Program-made: the position numbers and the translations under genes
The notes under the pieces: model-generated
The model's input: only the letters and a program-made list of their open reading frames with translations
The model's database searches: none
What the model was told of the DNA's origin: nothing
Part shown: piece by piece, positions 17,675 through 26,289 of the stretch
Numbering within the stretch: the first letter of the stretch is position 1
How the letters are laid out: every line of letters begins with the position of its first letter
From: Algorimicrobium sp002414705
Lineage (GTDB): Bacteria; Bacteroidota; Bacteroidia; Flavobacteriales; Flavobacteriaceae
Assembly (NCBI GenBank): GCA_963972425.1
Contig: CAXAUF010000004.1
Span: 1-64,000, forward strand
DNA length: 64,000 nucleotides
Direction: 5' to 3'

Positions 17675-18871
17675 TTATAATTTATAAAAGGATTGAAAAG
17701 CCGTTTGTTGCTTATTAAGATTAAAATGGTTCCGAACACGAATGATGGCATGTTCTTGTATAGCCGTTTTTTCTTTTTCCGAAAGCTTAATAACACTGAT
17801 AAGCTGATTGGCTAATAATTTAGGCTGACGTTTAGTAACTACCCAGCCCGTTTCAGCATGCAATACGTTTTCTTGCAAACCTTCAGCATCACTTACCACA
17901 CATAATAACCCCATGGCTTGAGCTTCCAAAACGGCATTACAAAAACCTTCTTGTATACTATACTGTATATAAATAGCTGCTTTTTCTAATTTTGCTTTCA
18001 CTTCTTTTTGAGGTAATTTACCAGCAAATGTAATATTATCTAATATCCCTAGTTGATGTGCTGCAAATATAAGTCGTTCTTTTTCATCACCATCACCAAT
18101 AATAGTGTAATGAAAACCGATACCGTTTTGTTTTAAATATGCTAACGCTTGTAGTGTATATTCAAACCCTTTCTTCCAATGTAATCTACCAATGGTAATT
18201 AATTGTACAATTGAGCTTTTCGTAACATGGTTATTGGAATTAAAAAATTGCGTATCAATGGCTGGTGTAATTACATAAATAGAGCTGGGGGAAATTTGAT
18301 ACTCTGTTAGGGTCAGTTTCATTTCTTCAGACAACACATGGTACCGGACTGCTTTAGTAAACAAAATATTAAAACAACCTGGATGTTTTAATGGTGACAA
18401 ATACAAATCATAGCCTCTAAAACTCACGGCCATATTAGCTTGCATAGCTGTCGCAACGTTTTCTCTTCCTACAGCTAACATCCCAAATCCAAAATGAAGC
18501 CAATCCAAATCCTGACTAAAAAAAAACTGATTTAAAACAAGCTGTTTCAGGTTTGCTTTTAAGGAAATACCATCTACCCTGTTTAATTTAAACAATCTAA
18601 AACTGCATTTCGGACTAAAAAAAACAGCCTTTAAAATTACTATAAAACTATAAAACAAACGTTTAAAAAAGCTTCCTCCAAAATGAGGAGAAGCAACTAT
18701 CTCACAGTCAAAAGTAGAGTCTTCTGGCTCGTAATAATCCACAAACAATACAACACGAAATCCCTTTTTCTGTAAACCCTTAATTTTATTTCTAAAAAAA
18801 GTTTCAGAATATTGAGGCACTGATGATAATACAAGACCAATAGTTAAAATATGTGTTGTTTTTTTAGACAT
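17675..18871 (-). CDS. Glycosyltransferase family 4 (colanic-acid WcaL-like)
   Basis: The 398-residue GT-B enzyme contains FSETFFRNKI-type N-terminal residues (YSETFFRNKIKGL, 21-33) and AVSFRGYDLY near 148-157. The segments TIGRLHWKKGFEYTLQAL and SIQEGFCNAVLEAQAMG follow, the last with the E-x7-E motif. The SFRG-D and W-KKG-Y/E segments are shared with its upstream neighbour, so the two genes look like an ancient duplication. It overlaps that neighbour by eight bases. Colanic-acid type enzymes of this group transfer hexoses or uronic acids, but the donor here is not known. Confidence 0.9.
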   Translation of the reverse strand: MSKKTTHILTIGLVLSSVPQYSETFFRNKIKGLQKKGFRVVLFVDYYEPEDSTFDCEIVASPHFGGSFFKRLFYSFIVILKAVFFSPKCSFRLFKLNRVDGISLKANLKQLVLNQFFFSQDLDWLHFGFGMLAVGRENVATAMQANMAVSFRGYDLYLSPLKHPGCFNILFTKAVRYHVLSEEMKLTLTEYQISPSSIYVITPAIDTQFFNSNNHVTKSSIVQLITIGRLHWKKGFEYTLQALAYLKQNGIGFHYTIIGDGDEKERLIFAAHQLGILDNITFAGKLPQKEVKAKLEKAAIYIQYSIQEGFCNAVLEAQAMGLLCVVSDAEGLQENVLHAETGWVVTKRQPKLLANQLISVIKLSEKEKTAIQEHAIIRVRNHFNLNKQQTAFQSFYKL

Positions 18872-20045
18872 TTAATACACGTTGATACAATTTAAACATA
18901 CTTTCAACCATCTGTTGAATGGTATGGCTCTTTGTAATTGTTTGTAACGCTATTTCGCGAATGTGTTTCTTTTCTGCTGGTTGCAAATTGGCAATAGCAC
19001 TAATTTTATGTGCCAAGCTTTTTGAATCCCTAATAGGAACTAAAAATCCGGTCTCTCCATCACGAATAACTTCTTGCATACCGCCACAATCTGTACTTAA
19101 CACTAAAGTCCCTGAAGCCATAGCTTCCAGTACCACGTTTGCTATCCCTTCTTCAACACTAGGCAGAACCAATAAATCCGATTCCTGAATAAGATGCTGA
19201 ACGTCTTGAAACCGCTTTTTACTGATTAATTGAACGTTATCCGTGAGGCCTAAATCATGAATGTGATATTGATATTCAATGGTGTCTGAACCACCAACAA
19301 TAATATAGTTAAAATGAAATCCTGAATCTTTTAACTGCTTACAGGCATCTAACATATAGCTGTAGCCTTTTTTCCAGTGTGGTCTACCCACAGAAATCAT
19401 TTTAAATCTGGTTTCAGTTGAAGATACTTTTGGCACATTCGCCTTTAACACATTTAAATCCAAACCGCTATAAACTACATGAATCCGATTAGCATTGGCT
19501 CCATACTTTTCAGCTTCCAAACCAATAGCTTTGGATACCGCATGAAAACCATCAACTTTAGGAAAACAGTTACTATACATAACTGCCAATGTCTCATCTG
19601 CAATTGGAGAATAATTAATATGAGCACCTCGCAAACTAAGTACCAACTTCATCCCAAAATCCTGTACCCACATCCAATCATCCAACCCTTTCGCCCACTG
19701 GACGTGAAACACATCGGGTTGATGCCATAAAACAGGATAGTATTTAACTTTGGTATATAAATCAGTTTTATGTTGTTGTTTTAAATACGTATCCAATCGC
19801 TTTTTATCATGGCGTTTAAAAAGTGTTAACAACACAGTAAACTTGAATACATAAAAAAATTTTGAAAGTCTGTCTGGTTTATACCCCAAAACAGTAACCT
19901 GATTAGAATAAGCAGGTAACTTATGTTTGACTCCAAAAAGCAACACCTGTTTACCAGATTGAGATAAACCAGTAATAAGGCGCTCAATAAACGTGGTACT
20001 TGGAATCTCTCCAGAGTAAATAGCTATTTTTAAAGGGGTTTTCAA
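18864..20045 (-). CDS. Glycosyltransferase family 4 (WcaL-like), paralogue of the next gene
   Basis: This 393-residue GT-B enzyme has STTFIERLITGL (16-27), LSLRGAHINYSP, ISVGRPHWKKGYSYMLDA and SVEEGIANVVLEAMASG with the E-x7-E motif. It closely parallels the downstream gene in layout. No in-frame ATG precedes the conserved N-terminus, so the TTG at 20045 is taken as the start. Immediately upstream is a perfect 12-bp inverted repeat enclosing a promoter-like box (20047-20102). It seems to be the first gene of an operon that runs to 12773. Confidence 0.9.
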   Translation of the reverse strand: MKTPLKIAIYSGEIPSTTFIERLITGLSQSGKQVLLFGVKHKLPAYSNQVTVLGYKPDRLSKFFYVFKFTVLLTLFKRHDKKRLDTYLKQQHKTDLYTKVKYYPVLWHQPDVFHVQWAKGLDDWMWVQDFGMKLVLSLRGAHINYSPIADETLAVMYSNCFPKVDGFHAVSKAIGLEAEKYGANANRIHVVYSGLDLNVLKANVPKVSSTETRFKMISVGRPHWKKGYSYMLDACKQLKDSGFHFNYIIVGGSDTIEYQYHIHDLGLTDNVQLISKKRFQDVQHLIQESDLLVLPSVEEGIANVVLEAMASGTLVLSTDCGGMQEVIRDGETGFLVPIRDSKSLAHKISAIANLQPAEKKHIREIALQTITKSHTIQQMVESMFKLYQRVLNV

Positions 20046-20046
20046 T

Positions 20047-20102
20047 AAAAGTTGGTTTAAGTAGATAAAGGTAAAAATCTTTAGGAAAGCAAACCAACTT
20101 TT
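20047..20102 (-). promoter_or_regulatory. Inverted repeat around a promoter-like box
   Basis: Two perfect 12-bp arms, AAAAGTTGGTTT (20047-20058) and AAACCAACTTTT (20091-20102), lie directly before the TTG start of the GT4 gene. Between them, on the minus strand, is TACCTTTA (20066-20073), a good -7-like box. TTTG 16 bases or GTTG 21 bases upstream of it lies in the far arm. The layout suggests an operator dyad or a leader hairpin. Confidence 0.45.
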
Positions 20103-20226
20103 TTAAATTTATAAACTATCTGTCATTCCGAACAGAGTTAAGAATTAATTTATCAAAGTGACAACGGAGATAAAGAAAGGGTAGTTTGAAAAACACAAAA
20201 GTTCCCTTCAAGAAATTCTGGACGTA

Positions 20227-21156
20227 TTAAAATGCATCAAGAACGGCGTCAGTTCGAGTGTTCGGTAAGTTGGAATGTATCGAGAACACATCCCTAAACC
20301 GCAAACTAACCGCCTGCCTACCTAAACGATTAACATGAACATCATCATAAAAATATTTCGTATCATGTAATAGGTCAGAATGATTAATTATAGAAAAAGA
20401 AGTAGACCCCATCTCCACAGCCAAGGTTTTATGGGGTGGTATATAAACAACTAATGCCATGTCATGTTTAGCGCATAAATCCTGAATCTTCTTAAAATAG
20501 GGGTTATTTAATTGTAGTGTTTTGGAGCGTCTTGAAACAATAAGCTCTGAAACATTTGTGGTTATAGGATAACTATAATTCCCATAAGCATCAAACCGAT
20601 TGCGTTTTTGGGGTTGCACCAAACTAACCAAGGACGGATAAAACAATTCCACATTATAATACCCCATACCAAGCACAGGAAACCAGTTACTATAGGCTGA
20701 TATCCGAGCAGAACTACCGGAAAAAGAGCGATAATAATCAGAAACATAAGCTCTCGAAACATACGGTAAAAAACGATAATCATTACCGCTTAACACATTG
20801 TCAGTAACATCGTAATCTAAAATACTGGCTGCCAATATACATACTGGAGTTTGCTTACCGGATGCAATAAAATGCTGAAGCATCAAATATTGACTGGATA
20901 AGCTGGTATCATCCATAGACAAATTTAAACCATGCATTCCTGAAACCGAATCAATCACCTGGGTGTTAAGAGTTGTTAAACCGGTACTAGAGCCCAAAAC
21001 AATATAATCAAATTCAGATGTTTGTATGTGCTCCAAAAAAGAGGGTTTGTAAAACGATCCTTGACGTAATGACCATAAACTACCATAGGAGATAGCCGAA
21101 GAAACCCCTATAAATACCAATAAAATAAAACCAATACGTTTGAAGAATAATCTCAT
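20227..21156 (-). CDS. SGNH/GDSL-like protein, partner of the MBOAT acyltransferase
   Basis: The 309-residue protein has an N-terminal membrane anchor (8-24) and a periplasmic domain with the SGNH block-I motif VLGSSTGLTTLN (53-64). A C-terminal DDVHVNRLG (271-279) supplies the Asp/His pair. Proteins of this type (AlgJ/AlgX/DltD-like) act with MBOAT proteins to acylate extracytoplasmic glycans. It overlaps the MBOAT gene by one base, which supports a joint function. An interspersed repeat (20248-20287) has become part of the 3' end and encodes roughly residues 290-303. That tail is unlikely to be functional. Confidence 0.8.
   Translation of the reverse strand: MRLFFKRIGFILLVFIGVSSAISYGSLWSLRQGSFYKPSFLEHIQTSEFDYIVLGSSTGLTTLNTQVIDSVSGMHGLNLSMDDTSLSSQYLMLQHFIASGKQTPVCILAASILDYDVTDNVLSGNDYRFLPYVSRAYVSDYYRSFSGSSARISAYSNWFPVLGMGYYNVELFYPSLVSLVQPQKRNRFDAYGNYSYPITTNVSELIVSRRSKTLQLNNPYFKKIQDLCAKHDMALVVYIPPHKTLAVEMGSTSFSIINHSDLLHDTKYFYDDVHVNRLGRQAVSLRFRDVFSIHSNLPNTRTDAVLDAF
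20248..20287. repeat. Interspersed repeat, copy B, inside a coding gene
   Basis: GTCAGTTCGAGTG at one end and ATGTATCGAGAAC at the other match copy A at 12684-12734. This copy is shorter in the middle and lies wholly in the 3' end of the SGNH gene, where the reading frame passes through it. Confidence 0.75.
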
Positions 21157-22583
21157 TAAAATTGAAAATATATAAAATCAGTTGGGTTCTTATAAACACC
21201 CATAAATACGATTAATACGGCTATAAAAATAGCTTGATAAGTGGATAACTCAACCTCGTTGTTATTATTTTGCGCCGTTCTAAATTCATAAAATAGCATT
21301 ACCATAATACCAAATACGATAATAACACTAAATAAGAGAAACTTCGAACTACTATAAAATAGCGCTAGAGATATAGAATCCAAACTAAAAATATCTTGTA
21401 AGATTTGCATAGCAATAGCCATGCTTTCAGCTCTAAAAAACACCCAAGCCAAACAGACTAGAATAAAAGTACCCAAAATTTGAGGCATTTGTTTCAAGTG
21501 TATCCGTGTGCCATCAATATAGGTGCGATTTTTACTGCGAATTAATAATGGTAAAAATAATAAAGCGTGAATGCCACCCCAAACAAGAAAGGTCCAATTA
21601 GCACCATGCCAAAAACCACTCACTATAAAAACAATAAATACATTCCTAATTTTAAGCCAAATACTTCCATGTGATCCACCCAAAGGAATATATAAATAAT
21701 CACGAAACCAGGTGGAAAGCGAAATATGCCAACGACGCCAAAATTCAGCAATATCTCGTGAAAAATACGGAAATGAAAAGTTCGTCATCAACGAGAATCC
21801 AAATAAGCGCGCCACACCAATAGCAATATCGGAGTAGCCTGAAAAATCGCCATATATTTGAAAGGCAAAAAGTACAGCACCTAAAAACAATTCAGCCGAG
21901 CTATAGCTCACACCACCATCAAAAATCTGATTGACAAAAAAAGCGCAATTATCGGCAACCACCATCTTCTTAAACAGACCCCAAATAATTAAGGAAATTC
22001 CACTTAATGCAAATTCGGAATTAAAGATTCGAGGTTTCGAAAATTGGGGTAACAACTGTCGGGCACGCTCAATAGGACCTGCTACCAACTGCGGAAAAAA
22101 GGCGACATAGGCTGCAAACTGAACTAAATTCCGTGTATGTCCCAACTGCTTTCTATACACATCAATCGTATAACTTAAAGTTTGAAACGTATAGAAACTA
22201 ATACCAACAGGTAGAATTATAGATAATGTTTGAGCAGACATAGAAACCCCCATACTTCCCCATGCATTCACCCAACTGTCAATAAAAAAATTAGAGTATT
22301 TAAAAAAGCCTAACATACCTAAATTACAGAACAAACTAATACCGAGTAATAGCTTTCGCTTTAGGGAATTCTTCGTTTTTAATAAACCTTGAGCCACCAA
22401 ATAATCAATAAGTGTACTAAATATAATCAATCCTAAAAACCGCCAGTCCCACCAAGCATAAAACACATAACTTGCTACCAACAATAACATATTCTGCGCA
22501 TGTAAAGAGCGTTTAAACACAAACCAATATAGCATAAATACAATTGGTAAAAAAACGGCGAAGTCTAGAGAGTTGAATAGCAT
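21156..22583 (-). CDS. MBOAT-family O-acyltransferase (AlgI-like)
   Basis: The 475-residue protein is a multi-pass inner-membrane acyltransferase. It has the conserved MBOAT region YGDFSGYSDIAIG (244-256), RRWHISLSTWFRDYLYIPLG (283-302) with His286, and SGFWHGANWTF (322-332) with the catalytic His326. AlgI-type enzymes transfer acetyl or similar groups across the membrane for use on polysaccharide. The length is normal for AlgI. It is encoded with the SGNH partner (one-base overlap) and lies 10 bases after the sulfotransferase gene. O-acetylation of the surface glycan is the most likely role. Confidence 0.93.
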   Translation of the reverse strand: MLFNSLDFAVFLPIVFMLYWFVFKRSLHAQNMLLLVASYVFYAWWDWRFLGLIIFSTLIDYLVAQGLLKTKNSLKRKLLLGISLFCNLGMLGFFKYSNFFIDSWVNAWGSMGVSMSAQTLSIILPVGISFYTFQTLSYTIDVYRKQLGHTRNLVQFAAYVAFFPQLVAGPIERARQLLPQFSKPRIFNSEFALSGISLIIWGLFKKMVVADNCAFFVNQIFDGGVSYSSAELFLGAVLFAFQIYGDFSGYSDIAIGVARLFGFSLMTNFSFPYFSRDIAEFWRRWHISLSTWFRDYLYIPLGGSHGSIWLKIRNVFIVFIVSGFWHGANWTFLVWGGIHALLFLPLLIRSKNRTYIDGTRIHLKQMPQILGTFILVCLAWVFFRAESMAIAMQILQDIFSLDSISLALFYSSSKFLLFSVIIVFGIMVMLFYEFRTAQNNNNEVELSTYQAIFIAVLIVFMGVYKNPTDFIYFQF

Positions 22584-22593
22584 AATTAAAATA

Positions 22594-23586
22594 TCAGTCT
22601 TTAAACCATTTTGAATAAACGTCCGTTCCTATTATATGGTCAATTCCCTCAAATTCAGACTTAAAATAATCATCTAAAAAGCGAATCGTCTCAGATGAAA
22701 CATTAAATTTAAAAGTACTTTTATGAGGATTTATTTTTTTATGAATTCTATCAATCAATTTAAACCGCCAAGGTAAATTCTTTTGTAAATCAGGCTGTAC
22801 TGGCAAAAATTGTGAATATCTATAATACTTAGTTTTTTGTAAGAGGCGATTTCTAAAAATCTGTAAACCAATGTGTTTTGGTAATTTGGTTTTATTGGAA
22901 TGTGTACTAAAAACGGATTGATCTAGCTTATCAAAGTCTATAGCTAAAAACTCACAAACCTCTCGAATACACGAGGCCATATCGTCAACCAAATCCTCAA
23001 ATAAAACTACTTTAATTCGGTCTGCAGAAATAAAATCATAAAACTGTTTTAACTGCTTCGGGTACAGACTGCGCTCCACAATACTATAAGGGTCATAACG
23101 TAACGTATCTTCTAATGAATATAACGCTCTACCGGATTTCAATTTATGTAAATAATTGGAAATCGTACGTTTGGTAGGTTGCCGTAAAATAAATATTAGC
23201 TTAATGGGTTTATCTTGAATGCTAATGCGCTTGGCTGCATGATGGGAAGCTAAATAGGAAGTAGAGTCTTCACCTAATAATGTTGATGGTGACTTTTTTA
23301 GCGCTTTAAATTTAGAATGATACCAATCCCAAAGTATAGCGGGATGCTGAACCATAGATTGAGTGGTCCAAATATCTTTTTCATTATGGTAAAAGTTAAA
23401 ATCAGGATGTTGTAACATATCATCCATATCAAAAAAACCAAGCTCTTCTTTGGCAATGGAAACATCCGGATGCGCATCTAAAATGGCATGCAAACTGGTA
23501 GTTCCAGATTTCATGGCGCCACCAATTATAAAATCAGGTAGATATTCTGGTGTTTGAGATTGCCATAAACGTTGTTCCTCTGCCAT
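22594..23586 (-). CDS. PAPS-dependent sulfotransferase
   Basis: The 330-residue protein has a textbook 5'-phosphosulfate loop, IGGAMKSGTTSLH (21-33), and the 3'-phosphate-binding segment LIFILRQPTKRTISNYLH (130-147), including Arg135 and Ser143. DRIKVVLFEDL further on fits carbohydrate sulfotransferases of the heparan-sulfate type. It would put sulfate on sugar hydroxyls in the cytosol with PAPS as donor. It is in a tight operon with the MBOAT gene downstream and a GT4 gene upstream (8-base gap). Sulfated surface glycans are common in marine bacteria. Confidence 0.9.
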   Translation of the reverse strand: MAEEQRLWQSQTPEYLPDFIIGGAMKSGTTSLHAILDAHPDVSIAKEELGFFDMDDMLQHPDFNFYHNEKDIWTTQSMVQHPAILWDWYHSKFKALKKSPSTLLGEDSTSYLASHHAAKRISIQDKPIKLIFILRQPTKRTISNYLHKLKSGRALYSLEDTLRYDPYSIVERSLYPKQLKQFYDFISADRIKVVLFEDLVDDMASCIREVCEFLAIDFDKLDQSVFSTHSNKTKLPKHIGLQIFRNRLLQKTKYYRYSQFLPVQPDLQKNLPWRFKLIDRIHKKINPHKSTFKFNVSSETIRFLDDYFKSEFEGIDHIIGTDVYSKWFKD

Positions 23587-23594
23587 GTAAAGTA

Positions 23595-24698
23595 TTATTT
23601 AACCAAATCTAAATATAAGGTTTCATGATTTTTTATGAACTCTTCAATTGAAAATTCTTTAATAACTTGCTTCCGCATATTCAAAGCCACTTCCTGACGC
23701 TCCTTAATAGGCATATGTTTCACGGCTTTAATTTTCGCAGCTAATGTTTCTATATGACTAGCCTCAAATTGATAGTCTGGGAAATCCTTTAAAATATCGG
23801 TAACACCAGATACTTGAGATCCCAATACCACACATTCACAAGCCATGGCTTCTAATGGTGCATTAGGTATACCTTCGCGCCTCCCTTCATCTTTTGTAGG
23901 TATTACAAACAAATCTGCTAAATACAAATAAGGCCTAACCTCTAATTGCTTACCAACAAACACGAAATTTTTGTTGTCTGCATAACGAGCTTTCAATTGC
24001 TGACTATATTCATTTTGATCATTTCCAACAATAAGAATCTTAATGGAATCATCTTGCAGTTTTTCTACGGCTTCAAAAAGAATTTCTAACCCTTTAACTG
24101 CTACTAAATTGGCAACGGAAAGTATCACAAAATCGTCAGATTTAAAATAAGTTTCTTTAGTGATGTCTGATAAAATAGCCTGTGTTTTATAAACCTGCGT
24201 ATCTATAGCCAGAGGAAAACGAACAACCTTATCAGGCATTTTAGCAAAGTACTGGGTTATCATATCTTGATTAACGGCTATAACCTGACTACTTAATTGA
24301 GAACGCCAAGTCCAGTAACGATTTCCCCAACCCATAGCTTTTTTAGTATACACATAGGGAATACCTGCTAATTTAGCAGCCAATGGTTCCGAAATATCTG
24401 AACTCCAATGCCAGGAATGTATCACATCAAATTGATGGTCTTTAAAAAAACGACGAATCTTTAAAACCCGAGATAAAAAACTAATATGTGGTCTGTAAGA
24501 AGTAGTAAAAGGAAAAACATGAATGGGAACGCCTAGTTTTTCTACGGCATCAAAAAAAGTACCTTTAGTATGAAATACGCAAATTTCCACATCAAATTTG
24601 GTATGGTCCAAGCCCTTAACTAAATCATAAACCGACTTACCACTACCAGCAGTATTAAAATTAGGAATGGTATATAAAACTCGAATGCGCTTACTCAT
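23595..24698 (-). CDS. Glycosyltransferase family 4
   Basis: The 367-residue GT-B enzyme has IPNFNTAGSGKSVYDLV (11-27, the glycine-rich N-terminal loop) and DVIHSWHWSSDISEPLAAKL. The motifs ILSVANLVAVKGLEILFEAV and EGIPNAPLEAMACECVVLGS, with the E-x7-E motif, follow. It is a cytosolic glycan-extending enzyme of unknown specificity. The ATG at 24698 overlaps the end of the upstream acetyltransferase gene by eight bases. Confidence 0.9.
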   Translation of the reverse strand: MSKRIRVLYTIPNFNTAGSGKSVYDLVKGLDHTKFDVEICVFHTKGTFFDAVEKLGVPIHVFPFTTSYRPHISFLSRVLKIRRFFKDHQFDVIHSWHWSSDISEPLAAKLAGIPYVYTKKAMGWGNRYWTWRSQLSSQVIAVNQDMITQYFAKMPDKVVRFPLAIDTQVYKTQAILSDITKETYFKSDDFVILSVANLVAVKGLEILFEAVEKLQDDSIKILIVGNDQNEYSQQLKARYADNKNFVFVGKQLEVRPYLYLADLFVIPTKDEGRREGIPNAPLEAMACECVVLGSQVSGVTDILKDFPDYQFEASHIETLAAKIKAVKHMPIKERQEVALNMRKQVIKEFSIEEFIKNHETLYLDLVK

Positions 24699-25281
24699 GA
24701 GATAGTTTACGTATTAATTTTGCTGGATTACCTGCCACGATAGAATTAGAGGGAACGTCTTTTACAACAACTGATCCGGCTCCAATTATAACATGGTCAC
24801 CAATGGTTATGTCTCCAATAATAACAACGTTCGCACCTACGATAACGTTATCACCAATAGTAGGCAACAAATTATTATCATTGTTTTTGTTTCCAATGGT
24901 TAAACCATTCCGAAATTGAAAATTTTCTCCAATAGACTTCGCATTAATAACCGTTGCAAAGGGATGATAACACATCAACCCGCCAGCTATATGAGTACTT
25001 TTAAAAATTTTACAAGGTAAATCTGTTGTAAACCAAGTTTTCCAATAGTAATTCTGCTTTCTAATTCGCCAGAAAAAAATAAAGGCAAAATCAGGATAAT
25101 AAATCATAAGGTGCTCAAATTGCTTATTCAATGTATTCGGTTTAACGTTACAACCTCTAACTTTAATAGTCTGATTTATATCAGCTTGAATAATGTCATT
25201 ATTTAAAACATACTGCCTAAACAGCTTTATAATAAGCCATTTTTTAAAAGCATGTTTAACAAGAAAAACAAATCTATTCAT
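24691..25281 (-). CDS. Hexapeptide-repeat (left-handed beta-helix) acetyltransferase
   Basis: The C-terminal half of this 196-residue protein is a series of hexapeptide repeats: TIGDNVIVGANVVIIGDITI, GDHVIIGAGSVVVKDVP and SIVAGNPAKLIRK. These are the signature of CysE/WcaB/NeuO-type acyl-CoA transferases. The repeats form a trimeric beta-helix that binds acetyl-CoA. The N-terminal 90 residues are helical, as in serine acetyltransferases, but its place in a glycan operon points to sugar O- or N-acetylation. His104 in CYHPFAT is a plausible catalytic residue. It overlaps the downstream GT4 gene by eight bases. Confidence 0.88.
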   Translation of the reverse strand: MNRFVFLVKHAFKKWLIIKLFRQYVLNNDIIQADINQTIKVRGCNVKPNTLNKQFEHLMIYYPDFAFIFFWRIRKQNYYWKTWFTTDLPCKIFKSTHIAGGLMCYHPFATVINAKSIGENFQFRNGLTIGNKNNDNNLLPTIGDNVIVGANVVIIGDITIGDHVIIGAGSVVVKDVPSNSIVAGNPAKLIRKLSHE

Positions 25282-25296
25282 ATTACATAAAGCAAT

Positions 25297-26289
25297 TTAA
25301 AGCTTTGCTATATAATTTTTAATATAGAAAGGGACAAGATAGTAAACATATAATTTTAGAAAAACAGAAAACGGAAATACCGTTAATAGCTTTAAATATA
25401 ATTTCAATAAATAAGGCAGCTTCACAGGTTGAATCTCATCCAATAACTCCTGTAATTTAAGCTTTCTTTTAGTAGAACTAGCAGTACTACATATTATTTT
25501 ACCAATAGTTTGGTATAGATAAGCATATAATAATTCTTTGTAACGTAAGGGGACATCATGCTCCAAATAAAATGGCAAATGCGATTTTACAAATCTGGTC
25601 CAATGCAAGGACACCAAGTCTTCATGTTTTTTAGCCATTTGTATGGTAGAAACATCATGTTTAAAGTACAAATAAACATAAATATCTAAAAAAGCTACGT
25701 TACATGTCATACCTAATTTAATGTCAAAGGCGGTATCTTCTGTGTTTTTAATAGCTTCATTATAAACACCTATTTTAGTAAACACTCTTTTTTTATATAA
25801 AAAAGCAGGTGGCCCAACAACATGTTTCAAATTCTCAAACCAAAATAAACCCCAATACGGTTGTTCATTAAAAATAACGGTATCTGTTTCATCTCCAGGT
25901 TTAACAGTTTCAGAAATACCTGTGTAGGATTTAATCATTTTACCGAAAACGGCATCGGTTTCTGGATAGGCATCTAGTACCTGAATCATTTTGTGTAAAG
26001 CCTTTGGGTATATTTCATCGTCTACATCAAAGATATATATATAATCACCTTGCGCTTGTTCTATACCTTTGTTTCTTGCTGGTGCTGCACCTTGTTTAGT
26101 TTGTACAAATAATTTTACCCGAGAATCCAATAGTACCAGCTCATTAATTTTTTCAACAGACTGATCTTTAGAGTTATTATCAACATAAAGGATTTCAAAA
26201 TGGTCTAATTGCTGATTTAAAATGGAATGATAGGATTTTTCTATAAAATCAGCGCCATTGTAAACAGGTATAACAACAGATAACTTCAT
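25297..26289 (-). CDS. Glycosyltransferase family 2
   Basis: The 330-residue GT-A enzyme opens with MKLSVVIPVYNGADFI, followed by ILYVDNNSKDQS and the metal-binding DVDDEIYP (near residue 86). The ATG at 26289 is chosen because it puts the conserved beta-1 strand at the N-terminus and overlaps the upstream stop in an ATGA tetranucleotide; an ATG at 26316 would add nine residues. Two C-terminal hydrophobic patches (LLKLYLKLLTVFPFSVFLKL) may associate with the membrane. It extends the glycan; donor unknown. Confidence 0.9.
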   Translation of the reverse strand: MKLSVVIPVYNGADFIEKSYHSILNQQLDHFEILYVDNNSKDQSVEKINELVLLDSRVKLFVQTKQGAAPARNKGIEQAQGDYIYIFDVDDEIYPKALHKMIQVLDAYPETDAVFGKMIKSYTGISETVKPGDETDTVIFNEQPYWGLFWFENLKHVVGPPAFLYKKRVFTKIGVYNEAIKNTEDTAFDIKLGMTCNVAFLDIYVYLYFKHDVSTIQMAKKHEDLVSLHWTRFVKSHLPFYLEHDVPLRYKELLYAYLYQTIGKIICSTASSTKRKLKLQELLDEIQPVKLPYLLKLYLKLLTVFPFSVFLKLYVYYLVPFYIKNYIAKL

